From a virus, in IMG/VR virus record IMGVR_UViG_3300023174_000017, positions 1 through 35,724 of that record: DNA of 35,724 nt. The stretch is one strand, 5' to 3'. Below are positions 1-7,287 of the stretch, piece after piece. The position numbers and the translations under genes are program-made. The notes under the pieces were generated by a model that ran no database searches, was not told the DNA's origin, and worked only from the letters and a program-made list of their open reading frames with translations. Positions within the stretch are counted from its first letter, which is position 1, and every line of letters starts with the position of its first letter.

Positions 1-93
1 AGCCCATCTCGGCTTCGCCAGTTGTTGAAGCACCAGCGAAGGTTGAACCTAAAACTTTTGAAGCACTCGTGGCCGCCCACAGCGATTACGGAA
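1..93. repeat. Left copy of 93-bp terminal direct repeat
   Basis: Bases 1-93 are identical to 35632-35724. The repeat lies inside one continuous reading frame (prohead protease) that is intact only when the ends are joined. It is therefore the overlap of a circular or circularly permuted assembly, not a biological long terminal repeat. The unit genome is 35,631 bp. Confidence 0.95.
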
Positions 94-182
94 CTTCAAA
101 GCTCAAGGCTATGCAAGCCGTGATGCTATCTAACCCCACAGAATATGCCGAGGCCAAAAGCCGTGGCATCGTCAAAATCTAA
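1..182 (+). CDS. Prohead protease/scaffold, 3' end
   Basis: This is the C-terminal end of the gene starting at 34734. The codon frame starts at base 3 and the stop TAA is at 180-182. Bases 1-93 duplicate the window end, so only 94-182 is new sequence. The encoded tail (about 60 residues here) is scaffold-like and may be cleaved off during maturation. The next gene, for the decoration protein, starts 17 bases later. Confidence 0.85.
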   Translation, partial: PISASPVVEAPAKVEPKTFEALVAAHSDYGTSKLKAMQAVMLSNPTEYAEAKSRGIVKI

Positions 183-199
183 CAAAAGGATAAAAGAAA

Positions 200-562
200 A
201 TGTCTACTCAAGTTGATGGTAATTTTCGCACATTCGGCTCGGCTTCCGCTATCTCGGCGTTCCGATTCGTTCAGCCCGACACCACCACGGCTGGCTTCGT
301 TAATGTTGCGGTAACTGGTGCAACCAAGGCTATTGGCGTAACTCAAGAAGATGTTGCGGCTGGTGGTTTCGTTGCAGTTAAGTTGTTCCACCCCACCTTC
401 TTCGCAACCGTCTCTGGCGTTGCGGCAGTCGGTGATACTTTGAAATTTGATGCGTCTGGCTTGGTGACCACATTAGCCGCCAACCTCGTGACGGCTGGTG
501 TTGCACTCGAAGCGGCCACAAGTTCATCGGCTGTTATCGAACTCGCAATCCCGATGTTCTAA
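200..562 (+). CDS. Capsid decoration (cement) protein, DUF2190-like
   Basis: A 120-residue protein rich in Ala, Val, Gly and Thr, with alternating beta-strand-like segments and no transmembrane segment. Its length, composition and place directly between protease and major capsid gene fit the small cement or decoration proteins of HK97-fold heads (DUF2190 or gpD-like), which bind the outer capsid and stabilise it after DNA packaging. The ATG at 200 has an AAGGA sequence upstream and a CTAACA 15 nt before it. Family assignment rests on composition and synteny rather than on a unique motif. Confidence 0.7.
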   Translation: MSTQVDGNFRTFGSASAISAFRFVQPDTTTAGFVNVAVTGATKAIGVTQEDVAAGGFVAVKLFHPTFFATVSGVAAVGDTLKFDASGLVTTLAANLVTAGVALEAATSSSAVIELAIPMF

Positions 563-600
563 ACAACAACAACAACAAACAAAAGAAAGAATAATATAAA

Positions 601-1563
601 ATGAGCTTTATTTCTGGTGGCACGACCATTCGTGCAGACATCAACCAAGCGTTGATCGAAGCCCCCGCACAGATCGGTATGATCGGTGCAGACATTATGC
701 CTCTCCTGCCAGTATCGGCAAAGAGCGGTGTCTACCTAAAAGTGCAGACAGCCGATGCTGACCTCTTGAACGCTGATGCGGCCAAGCGGAACGCTGGTGC
801 TGAATACGCTCGTGCGATTCGGAAATTCACCTCCGATACCTACGACTGCCAAGAGACCGGCCTCGAGGAATTGCTTGACGATTCCTTCCGTTCGGATGCT
901 TCACGCTTCTTCGCAATCGAGGCAGAAACAGCAAAGTTCTTGCTCCGTCAAGTTAAGCTCTCCCACGAAAAGCGGGTGGCTGATTTGCTCTGGGCAACAA
1001 CGACTCCCTTCACCACGGCTGACTTAAGCCCTACGGCTTCATACATCGAAGGCAACTTGTCTAGCATCAACGCCCCAGCGGATGTTGCGGCTGGCAAATT
1101 GGCTCTCAATAAGCTGGGTTACGAGGCCAATGCGGTGATTATGTCTGCCAATGTGTACGAGAGAGTTCGTCGTACCACCCTATTGCAAAATCAATTCTAC
1201 GGAGTTGTTTCTAATACTGGTGGCCGTTTGCTCGACGAAGCACAGATCGCACAAGCGTTTGGTGTGGATAAAGTGTATGTTGGCCGTGCGGCTTACAACA
1301 CAGCGAACAAGAACAAAGCCTACTCTGGCTCGTTCATTGTTCCCGATACCAAGATTGTTGTTGCTAATGTTGCTGGCGGTCAGTTCACCGCTGGTGGATT
1401 AGGTCGCACCTTGGTCTGGTCGGAAGATGCCCCCGGTGGTTTCGTCTCCGAGAGCTATCGTGACGAAGCTCGTCGCTCCAATGTTCTCCGTGTTCGTATG
1501 AACACAGCGGAGAAAGTCATTGATGCGAACGCCGCCGTCCGTATCACCACGACCTACAGCTAA
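601..1563 (+). CDS. Major capsid protein (HK97 fold)
   Basis: A 320-residue protein directly after protease and decoration genes. Features typical of phage major capsid proteins: an N-terminal segment with ADIMPLLPV, an acidic helix region with EETGLEE-like spacing (QETGLEELLDD), a basic KLSHEKRVADLLW segment, a P-domain-like stretch with NAVIMSANVYERVRR, and a C-terminal part with GFVSESYRDEARRSNVLRVR. The length matches single-domain HK97-fold capsid proteins. It is followed at once by a strong terminator, as expected for an abundantly expressed gene. The spacer before it is a run of AAC repeats (563-600). Confidence 0.85.
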   Translation: MSFISGGTTIRADINQALIEAPAQIGMIGADIMPLLPVSAKSGVYLKVQTADADLLNADAAKRNAGAEYARAIRKFTSDTYDCQETGLEELLDDSFRSDASRFFAIEAETAKFLLRQVKLSHEKRVADLLWATTTPFTTADLSPTASYIEGNLSSINAPADVAAGKLALNKLGYEANAVIMSANVYERVRRTTLLQNQFYGVVSNTGGRLLDEAQIAQAFGVDKVYVGRAAYNTANKNKAYSGSFIVPDTKIVVANVAGGQFTAGGLGRTLVWSEDAPGGFVSESYRDEARRSNVLRVRMNTAEKVIDANAAVRITTTYS

Positions 1564-1588
1564 AGATTGGTTGGTTGTTTCCTCCGAA

Positions 1589-1630
1589 GAAGGGGGAGCA
1601 GGGGAAACCTTGCTCCTCCTTTTTCTTTTG
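1589..1630 (+). terminator. Rho-independent terminator after the major capsid gene
   Basis: A near-perfect 14-bp stem: 1590-1603 pairs with 1608-1621 with only two G-T wobbles. It is closed by a GAAA tetraloop (1604-1607) and followed by a T-rich run (TTTTTCTTTT). It begins 26 bases after the capsid stop codon. This is the clearest terminator in the genome. Confidence 0.93.
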
Positions 1631-1633
1631 ACA
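1628..1633 (+). promoter_or_regulatory. TTGACA motif, 16 nt before the ATG at 1650
   Basis: TTGACA directly follows the T-run of the capsid terminator. No TATAAT-like element lies 16-18 nt downstream, and no Shine-Dalgarno sequence precedes the ATG. It is one of a set of such motifs at similar distance from start codons; its function is unknown. Confidence 0.45.
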
Positions 1634-1649
1634 TTAAGACAATAAAACT

Positions 1650-1940
1650 ATGGCAGACCTTTCCAATTCCGAACCTTACTACGACCAGATTTCCCACGCC
1701 GCCAGACCCGGCACGCAGTATGTCACCACAACGGCAAGTTCTGTTACTGGCGTATTTGCTGGCCTAGTAGCCGTTACGGAAACCAAGTTCTACTCAATCA
1801 CTTCTACTGTTACTGGAATGAGTGCGATTGCAAGCGTGACCTTGGCTAACTCTGTCACTATCCCCGCTGGTGCTTATATTGCTGGTGATGTTTCTAATTT
1901 CCGTATCCATTCTGGCGTAGTCCTAGCAATCGGAGATTAG
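1650..1940 (+). CDS. Small virion-type protein, unknown
   Basis: A 96-residue protein, Thr/Ser/Val/Ala-rich with predicted beta strands and no signal peptide. Residues about 40-85 carry a hydrophobic beta pattern around a PAGAYIAGD segment, a style seen in small phage structural proteins. It lies right after the capsid terminator and one base before the next gene, so the two are probably co-translated. I do not recognise the family. A head-associated or accessory virion protein is inferred only from position and composition. Confidence 0.6.
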   Translation: MADLSNSEPYYDQISHAARPGTQYVTTTASSVTGVFAGLVAVTETKFYSITSTVTGMSAIASVTLANSVTIPAGAYIAGDVSNFRIHSGVVLAIGD

Positions 1941-1941
1941 T

Positions 1942-2436
1942 ATGGCTCGGTATGGCTACGGGATGTCCGTATGCGGTAGCAGAACATCCGTTGTTGCTTC
2001 TAGCACACCAGCCCCCAGCGGGATTGTCGTGGCCACAACAAACGCAGTTAATATATCTGGAGCCAATAGTATTGTTCCAGATGGAACATATACAAAAGTT
2101 ACTTCAATAGTGACAAGAGTCGCTGGCTCTCTTATTAGCGATAAAATGTTTATTGCTACTGGCTTGGTTTATTTGAAAGAAGCTGGCTATGGAGATGTAG
2201 ATTTTCCGACCTCGCCATACGGATATATTCTTATTCCACCAAACACAACATTCACAGCAACATTTTTTAATCCACTTCCATCTGAAACATTTTGGCGGGC
2301 TGGCAAAGTTTATGGGATTGATGGAGATGAAAGCGATGATTTTGCATTTAATCTTGCAAATAACAACTCATCCACAGACGCAACAATTATTCCGACATCT
2401 GGTTGGGATTACGCCATCACCATCACCGCCGCTTGA
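1942..2436 (+). CDS. Hypothetical protein, possible virion surface protein
   Basis: A 164-residue protein starting one base after the previous stop codon. It is rich in Ser, Thr, Val and aromatics with no membrane segment or signal peptide, and looks all-beta. The middle holds a run of prolines and aromatics (PTSPYGYILIPPNTTF), the kind of loop found in jelly-roll-like surface proteins. I do not recognise a family. It is the last gene before the glycosyltransferase cassette and could be a substrate for it, but that is speculation. Confidence 0.6.
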   Translation: MARYGYGMSVCGSRTSVVASSTPAPSGIVVATTNAVNISGANSIVPDGTYTKVTSIVTRVAGSLISDKMFIATGLVYLKEAGYGDVDFPTSPYGYILIPPNTTFTATFFNPLPSETFWRAGKVYGIDGDESDDFAFNLANNNSSTDATIIPTSGWDYAITITAA

Positions 2437-2457
2437 TGAATAACTAAATAGACTTAA

Positions 2458-2463
2458 TTGACA
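2458..2463 (+). promoter_or_regulatory. TTGACA motif upstream of the glycosyltransferase cassette
   Basis: TTGACA in the 55-base gap before the GTG at 2492, at 28 nt, twice the usual 14-nt spacing. It is the only sizeable gap before an approximately 4-kb run of overlapping genes, so an expression signal is plausible here. Confidence 0.35.
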
Positions 2464-2491
2464 TCCTCTAGCAGTTAGAAATCCTATTGAA

Positions 2492-4144
2492 GTGAATCAT
2501 CCTATTTCAGTCTATCTCATCGCTGGTAATGAAGAAGAATACATTGAGCGTTGCCTCAAGTCGTTTGCCCCTATCGCAAAAGAAATTGTTGTATGTATTT
2601 CTAGGGGGTCAGCTACGCCAGACAAGACCGAGGAAATTGCTAGTGGGCTTGGAGCGAAAATCGTTCATTACCAGAATAAAAGAACTGACTGGAATCACAT
2701 AGACGATTTTGCCACGGCAAGGAACACGGCTCTTGAGGCTTGCTCAAGTGAGTGGTGTTTATGGGTCGATGCTGACGATGTGATGGCCGAGGATGGGGCG
2801 AAGGTTGTCGAGGAGGCTATTGACCTTGCCATTCAAAAAGACGCTCACCTAGTGGCGTTGAAATACAATGTGGACAATGCCGGACTTATTCCCCTCCGAG
2901 AAGAAATCTCGAAGCGAGGCACTTGTAGCTGGAAGAACCGAGTTCACGAAATGCTTGTTTGCAAAGAGCCAAACAAGACGATTGGGGTGGACAAGATTTT
3001 CCGAATCCATAAGCCCCACGGATACAAGCCAAGGAGTGCAGAGAGGAACTTAAACATCTTGGCCGATACGCTTGCCCCAGCCGCCAACTCCCTTTACTAC
3101 CAAGCCCAAGAGTATTTTCTTTCTGGGCAAATCGAAAAGTGCATCGATTCAAGTATGCGAGCCTTGGCATTCCCAGAGCTAGAGGACACGCTTCGCTACG
3201 ATGTGCTTTGCAATTTGGGCAGATCAGTTCCAGAAAATGATAGGCTTTCTTATCTTGGACAAGCCGTAGCTCTGCAACCAGACCGACGAGAGGCTTATTT
3301 CTATATTGCAAATCATTGGTCTGGCAAGGGAAACTGGATTAAGACTTATGGAGCTATTAGGTCTTGTATGACTTTGCATAGGCCAAAGTCTCACTACTGG
3401 AATCTTGTTGAGGCAATTTATAATTGGCAAGCGATGGACTTATACGAGACGGCTTCGGTGTGTGTGGGAGAAGCTGGTGAAGTGGAAAAGATTAAGAAGA
3501 TGCGACCAGCCCCTAGAATCTCAATCGTTCACGCCACAAGAGGCAGACCGCAAGTAGCTTGGCAGAGGCGATGGATGTGGCTTTCTTTAGCCCAGAAGCC
3601 CCTAGAAATTGAATGGTTATTTATGGTAGATCACGACGACCCCACCGACTACACCCCCCACCAAGCTATTAGGTGCAATCCGGGTGGGATAATTAACGCT
3701 TGGAACGCTGGGGCAAAAATAGCCAAAGGGGACATTGTTATTCAAATGAGCGATGATTGGACACCTCCCCGCCATTGGGATGCCCTAATTTCGACCGCGA
3801 TTGGGGATACAACGCAAGAGAAAGTGCTGGCAGTATCAGATGGCCTCCGAACCGACAAACTGCTTTGTATGGCGATTCTGACGCAATCTAGGCTCAAGAA
3901 GCAGGGGCATCTATTCCACCCCGACTATCAAGAGTCAGACGGCATCTATTCGGACAATGAGTTCACGGATAGAGCCTATGCAGAACAAGCCGTAATTGAG
4001 GCTAGACATATCCAGTTTAAGCACGATAACCCCTTATTCAATGGTGGGCAACCAGACGAGCAACTAAAGAACCACAACAAGCCAGAGTTTTATGAGAAAG
4101 GAAAAGCAATCTATGAAAAACGCAAAACAAATAATTGGATGTAG
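2492..4144 (+). CDS. Two-domain glycosyltransferase (GT-A/GT2-type plus second GT-like domain)
   Basis: A 550-residue cytoplasmic protein with a GTG start, the first start after an in-frame TGA. Residues 1-110 form a GT2-like domain: the opening ISVYLIAGNEEEYIERCL is the classic nucleotide-sugar-binding start, and WVDADD (about 91-96) is the DxD metal-binding motif. Residues about 190-330 look helical and repeat-like (TPR style: ALAFPELEDTLRYDVLCNLG and following). A second GT-A-like domain begins near 345 with ISIVHATRGRP and has VDHDD (about 373) and MSDDW. It probably transfers two sugars or acts on a glycan chain. The acceptor (virion protein, phage DNA or host glycan) is unknown. It opens the accessory cassette. 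Confidence 0.8.
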   Translation: MNHPISVYLIAGNEEEYIERCLKSFAPIAKEIVVCISRGSATPDKTEEIASGLGAKIVHYQNKRTDWNHIDDFATARNTALEACSSEWCLWVDADDVMAEDGAKVVEEAIDLAIQKDAHLVALKYNVDNAGLIPLREEISKRGTCSWKNRVHEMLVCKEPNKTIGVDKIFRIHKPHGYKPRSAERNLNILADTLAPAANSLYYQAQEYFLSGQIEKCIDSSMRALAFPELEDTLRYDVLCNLGRSVPENDRLSYLGQAVALQPDRREAYFYIANHWSGKGNWIKTYGAIRSCMTLHRPKSHYWNLVEAIYNWQAMDLYETASVCVGEAGEVEKIKKMRPAPRISIVHATRGRPQVAWQRRWMWLSLAQKPLEIEWLFMVDHDDPTDYTPHQAIRCNPGGIINAWNAGAKIAKGDIVIQMSDDWTPPRHWDALISTAIGDTTQEKVLAVSDGLRTDKLLCMAILTQSRLKKQGHLFHPDYQESDGIYSDNEFTDRAYAEQAVIEARHIQFKHDNPLFNGGQPDEQLKNHNKPEFYEKGKAIYEKRKTNNWM

Positions 4145-4367
4145 GAAGTCGAAAAGGGGAGAGAGTACCAAGGGAATTGGTATAATTAAATTTGGCAAGT
4201 CTCGCATCGACAAAACAAGGTATGTGCTAGTGGATATTACCTATGATGAGAAGGCGGGGAAGGGATTGTATGAGGCTGGAATGATTGCCTTAAGGCACGA
4301 CCCAGAAGCCGTTATTGAGTACGCAATCAAAAAAGCATTAGCAGGGATGGCAAAATGCAAGAGATAA
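4113..4367 (+). CDS. Small basic hypothetical protein
   Basis: An 84-residue protein if it starts at the ATG at 4113, which has an AAAGGA sequence upstream inside the preceding gene; an ATG at 4092 is also in frame. It is Lys/Arg/Gly-rich in the first 40 residues, then has a helical acidic-basic part ending in MAKCKR. It overlaps both neighbours, which argues for a real, translationally coupled gene. No family recognised. Confidence 0.5.
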   Translation: MKNAKQIIGCRKSKRGESTKGIGIIKFGKSRIDKTRYVLVDITYDEKAGKGLYEAGMIALRHDPEAVIEYAIKKALAGMAKCKR

Positions 4368-4963
4368 CCATTAACGATTCATTTGGAAAAGCCCTTGCAA
4401 AATATAGCGAGGGGCTTGATGTTGGCCTAGAGATCGGTGGAGGAACTGGGGATGGCTCAACTCAATGTATTAGGACAAAAAGGCTATTCAGCATAGAGAA
4501 CCACCCAGACCGCATCGATAGGCACTCAATGAATCTATTGGCAAGAGGTGGCGTTTCGGTCAAGGGAACGGCAACCCTACCGAAACTATGGATGAACCAG
4601 TTGGATGTAGCGGAATTTTATGGCACGAACAAAACTGCACTTAATCAGTATCCCCTAGATCAAGTTCTTGGTTGGTATCACGAATGTGTAGAATTTGCTC
4701 AACCATATAGCACCAACGCAATCGAGGACATTCACTTTGAGCATAATGTGGATTTTAACTTTGTTTTGATTGATGGCTCGCCTTTTTCTGGTGAGGCCGA
4801 GTTGCGTTGCGTCCGTCCCTTCCTAGCGGAGAAGGCAATTATAGCCCTAGACGATATTAACGACATCAAGAACTTGGCGAACTATAACAAGCTAAAGGGA
4901 TTTTCTAAACTACTCTGGGAGGATTGGTCTGTTCGGAATGGTGCGGCCATCTTTCAATTATGA
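4355..4963 (+). CDS. Class I SAM-dependent methyltransferase-like protein
   Basis: A 202-residue protein with a Rossmann-type start: VGLEIGGGTGDGSTQC (about 26-41) is a glycine-rich SAM-binding motif I. It is followed by an acidic strand end (FSIENHPDR) and, near residue 139, FVLIDGSPFSGEAELR, the motif IV strand with an aspartate as in TylF-type or Methyltransf_24 sugar and small-molecule methyltransferases. Then comes IIALDDIND. It overlaps the previous gene and shares ATGA with the next. The substrate is probably a sugar or glycan, judged from its glycosyltransferase neighbours. Confidence 0.65.
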   Translation: MQEITINDSFGKALAKYSEGLDVGLEIGGGTGDGSTQCIRTKRLFSIENHPDRIDRHSMNLLARGGVSVKGTATLPKLWMNQLDVAEFYGTNKTALNQYPLDQVLGWYHECVEFAQPYSTNAIEDIHFEHNVDFNFVLIDGSPFSGEAELRCVRPFLAEKAIIALDDINDIKNLANYNKLKGFSKLLWEDWSVRNGAAIFQL

Positions 4964-5115
4964 CCATTGTTCAAATTGGGTGCAACGATGGGAAAGATCA
5001 TATCCTAGACTTTTGCCAAAAGAATAGGGACAGCATCGAGGCGATACATCTTGTAGAGCCAAACATAGAAGCCCTTGAAGATTGCAAGCATAACGAAGCG
5101 TACAAATTATGCTAA
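4960..5115 (+). pseudogene. FkbM-type methyltransferase, N-terminal remnant
   Basis: A 51-residue open frame starting with the ATG that overlaps the previous TGA. It reads VQIGCNDGKDHILDF and then AIHLVEPNIEALEDCK, the first two conserved blocks (SAM-binding glycine loop and the acidic end of strand 2, VEP) of FkbM-family methyltransferases. These are normally over 200 residues long. The frame stops after these blocks and the rest of the domain is absent; the next gene begins seven bases before its stop. It looks like a deletion product left between two glycosyltransferase genes. It may still be translated. Confidence 0.6.
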
Positions 5116-5876
5116 CCATCTTTACCATCGTCCTCAATGGGATGCCCTACATCCAGAGGCATCTAGCAGAGTTTCAGAAATTGAAGATTCCGTGGGAGTG
5201 GAGGATTGTCGAGGGAGTGGCCGAGCCTCTTGGATGCACCCGCTGGTGCAAGCAAGTTCCAGAGAAGTACCACAAGAACTTTGTGAGCGTGGACGGAACG
5301 CACGAATACCTTAAGAGCATTAGGGGCGAGAATGTTTCTGTCTATTGGCAAGCAAAGCCCTTCCCCGGTAAGCTGGCGATGATTGACGAAGCGTTGCGAG
5401 GGGTGGAGAAGGGGGTTGTAATGGAGATTGATTCTGATGAGATATGGAGAGCCGATCAGCTAGACGCAATCTTTGGGCATCTCAAGGGTTGCGAGGAGGG
5501 GCAAGCGATGCAGTTCCATTGTAACTACTATGTGGGGCAGAATAAAAAAGTTGTGACTAGGGAAGGGTTCGGCTCGAATTGGTACGAGTGGTTTAGGGCT
5601 TGGAAGTGGGGCAAGGGAGTTGAGTTTGTTAGCCACGAACCACCCAAGCTCAATGTCCAGTCGATGATGATTCCGAGGGGAGTGACTGAAACTTGGGGGC
5701 TAACCTTTGACCACTTCGCCTACGCTACAAAGGAACAAGCACAATTCAAAGAAGATTTCTATGGGTATAGTGGCCTAGTCGAAGGATGGGAGAAGCTACA
5801 ACAAACCACAAGCCCGGTTAGGTTGAGGGATTACTTCCCATTCATAACAGACAAGAGCATTGTCGATGAGTGTTAA
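5109..5876 (+). CDS. Glycosyltransferase family 2-like protein
   Basis: A 255-residue protein opening with LTIFTIVLNGMPYIQRHL, the usual GT2 nucleotide-sugar-binding start. MEIDSDEIW near residue 109 is the DxD-type metal-binding motif. The second half is rich in Trp, Phe and Lys (WYEWFRAWKWGKGVEF). Similar proteins are found in glycan clusters of bacteria and phages. It overlaps the FkbM remnant by seven bases and the next gene by eleven, so the cassette is translated as a coupled unit. The donor and acceptor sugars cannot be told from sequence. Confidence 0.75.
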   Translation: MLTIFTIVLNGMPYIQRHLAEFQKLKIPWEWRIVEGVAEPLGCTRWCKQVPEKYHKNFVSVDGTHEYLKSIRGENVSVYWQAKPFPGKLAMIDEALRGVEKGVVMEIDSDEIWRADQLDAIFGHLKGCEEGQAMQFHCNYYVGQNKKVVTREGFGSNWYEWFRAWKWGKGVEFVSHEPPKLNVQSMMIPRGVTETWGLTFDHFAYATKEQAQFKEDFYGYSGLVEGWEKLQQTTSPVRLRDYFPFITDKSIVDEC

Positions 5877-6537
5877 AACCATCAAATACTCGCAGAGGTT
5901 GGGGGATGTGCTTCGTTGCCTACCAGCCGCCAAGCATCTAGCCGACCAAGGCCACGAGGTTTTCTTTGATTGCTTCGAGCAGTATCACGGAGTCTTTGAT
6001 TTGGTTAGTTATGCGAAGGCTGGGAGCAAGGGGGATGTTTTAGATTTGGAGATATGGCCGAGCAGATATAACGACTTCATCAAAAGCAGAAAGACTTGGC
6101 ACGACTTTGTTTATAGCCATCCAGAGATTAAGGAAGCAGACAAGACCAACATCATCCTCGACAAGCTAGACGACAAACCAGCCGAGGGACTCCCAGAGAC
6201 TTACAACCTAGTTGCCCCTTTTGGCATATCTCAAACATTCTACCGCAACCCACTAACCCTAATCCAAGACGCAGTTAAAGAGCTTGGGAAAGAAAGCGTA
6301 TTTGTTTTATGTCCACCCGACATAAAGATTCAAGGATTGAACACATATACAGCCAAATCAGTTGAGCAAATGGTGAAGGCTATTAGGGGGGCAGATCAGT
6401 TCTGGGCAGTCAATTCTAGCCCCATCATCATAGCCTCTGCGGTTAGGAGGGGCAAGGAAAGTAGGTTTTGGGGCGAGAAAAACGAGGCAGAAGTTCAGAA
6501 TGTTTTTCACTTTGAGGGGCTAACAAGGATGGATTGA
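5866..6537 (+). CDS. GT9-like (heptosyltransferase-type) glycosyltransferase
   Basis: A 223-residue protein from the ATG at 5866, which overlaps the upstream stop; a TTG at 5860 is a less likely start. The opening YSQRLGDVLRCLPAAKHLADQGHEVFF resembles the N-terminal nucleotide-binding region of ADP-heptose:LPS heptosyltransferases (GT-B fold). Near the C-terminus, VKAIRGADQFWAVNSSPIIIASA matches the donor-site loop (usually D/N-S-G/S-P-x-H-x-A) of this family. At 223 residues it is shorter than bacterial GT9 enzymes (over 300), so it may be a compact phage form. It closes the cassette. Confidence 0.6.
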   Translation: MSVKTIKYSQRLGDVLRCLPAAKHLADQGHEVFFDCFEQYHGVFDLVSYAKAGSKGDVLDLEIWPSRYNDFIKSRKTWHDFVYSHPEIKEADKTNIILDKLDDKPAEGLPETYNLVAPFGISQTFYRNPLTLIQDAVKELGKESVFVLCPPDIKIQGLNTYTAKSVEQMVKAIRGADQFWAVNSSPIIIASAVRRGKESRFWGEKNEAEVQNVFHFEGLTRMD

Positions 6538-6539
6538 CA
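6534..6539 (+). promoter_or_regulatory. TTGACA motif, 14 nt before the ATG at 6554
   Basis: TTGACA overlaps the stop codon of the preceding gene and lies exactly 14 nt before the next ATG. An AGAGG possible ribosome site lies between them. No -10 element is found at standard spacing. Confidence 0.4.
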
Positions 6540-6553
6540 CAAGAGGTTGTTTT

Positions 6554-6871
6554 ATGGCTGGCAGTATCCCCACCTCCTATTTCGCAATGGACTTGTCTAA
6601 TATGATTCAAGACCTATATCAATCCGTCACCGGGCTTGGCTCTACCTCTGTTTCTGCCTCTGTAACCGACCTAACAACGGCAAGCGAGTTAGAGATAGGC
6701 GGGGAGGTGTTTAGGGTGACGCAAAGCCTAGTTGTTTTAGCTTCTGGAATCTCTGCCCCAGTCATCGGCTCTCTTTGCACAGTTAGCGGGGTGGAGCGTA
6801 TGATCGGAGGATTTTCGCAAAGCACAGATGGCCTTTCATTTACCATCGAACTTGCGGAGATTACGACCTAA
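6554..6871 (+). CDS. Head completion / head-tail joining protein, gpFII-like (putative)
   Basis: A 105-residue beta-rich protein. A conserved-looking C-terminal block, VERMIGGFSQSTDGLSFTIE, resembles the end of lambda gpFII-type stoppers, in which a short hairpin precedes the last strands. Position supports the call: it directly precedes tail-terminator-like genes, as FII precedes Z/U/V in lambda. It would close the portal channel and provide the docking surface for the tail. Its stop overlaps the next ATG. The call rests on position, length and a faint motif. Confidence 0.5.
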   Translation: MAGSIPTSYFAMDLSNMIQDLYQSVTGLGSTSVSASVTDLTTASELEIGGEVFRVTQSLVVLASGISAPVIGSLCTVSGVERMIGGFSQSTDGLSFTIELAEITT

Positions 6872-7287
6872 TGGCCTCGATAGAGAGGGAGGTAGAGAAC
6901 GCCCTCCTTAATGTAGTTTCTGGTGTTACTGGGGTGAACTTCTTTACGAGTGAAAGAGGCACGGCTAGGACGATGCCAAGCGTAACGGTTCAAGCCCAGA
7001 TTGGGTCAGAGGAGCTTGTGCCTTTCTCTGGTGTGTTCAAAACCCCTACCTCGATAACCTATGTGGCAAGGGCAGACACAACCGCACGAACCGCCTTTGA
7101 TGCAAAATTTTACGACATCCTAGAACAACTCTATCGTGACCCAGACTTGGCGAGCTACCTTACAACCAATTCAAACATCACCTTCTATGTGGCAAAGGTG
7201 ACTGGGGATAGCCCCGCCGTGATAAGCCAAAATCGCACTTGGTCAAGGGCTATGACCCTAGACATAACGGCAACAGCAAAAAAATGA
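6871..7287 (+). CDS. Tail terminator-like protein, copy 1 (gpU-like, putative)
   Basis: A 138-residue alpha/beta protein. It opens with an amphipathic helix (VENALLNVVSGV), then strands VTVQAQIG and SITYVARAD, a helix TAFDAKFYDILEQLYRD and a final strand pair ending in MTLDITAT. This helix-strand order and its position suit the lambda gpU/tail-terminator fold that caps the tail tube at the head-proximal end. It is clearly related to the next gene (see that entry). Its last codons are AAA AAA followed by TGA, and the A run could act as a slippery site. Confidence 0.55.
   Translation: MASIEREVENALLNVVSGVTGVNFFTSERGTARTMPSVTVQAQIGSEELVPFSGVFKTPTSITYVARADTTARTAFDAKFYDILEQLYRDPDLASYLTTNSNITFYVAKVTGDSPAVISQNRTWSRAMTLDITATAKK
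7278..7284 (+). other. Possible -1 slippery run (A7) between the two tail-terminator paralogs
   Basis: Seven A residues in zero-frame phase A AAA AAA stand directly before the UGA stop of the upstream gene. A -1 slip reads ATG next and continues in frame through the paralog starting at 7284, giving an approximately 300-residue fusion. The same sequence also explains simple ATGA coupling, so this is only a possibility. Confidence 0.3.

Noticed and set aside
2886-3311. 141-codon minus-strand frame in the glycosyltransferase gene
   Set aside because: The + strand frame has clear glycosyltransferase motifs; the antisense product has none.
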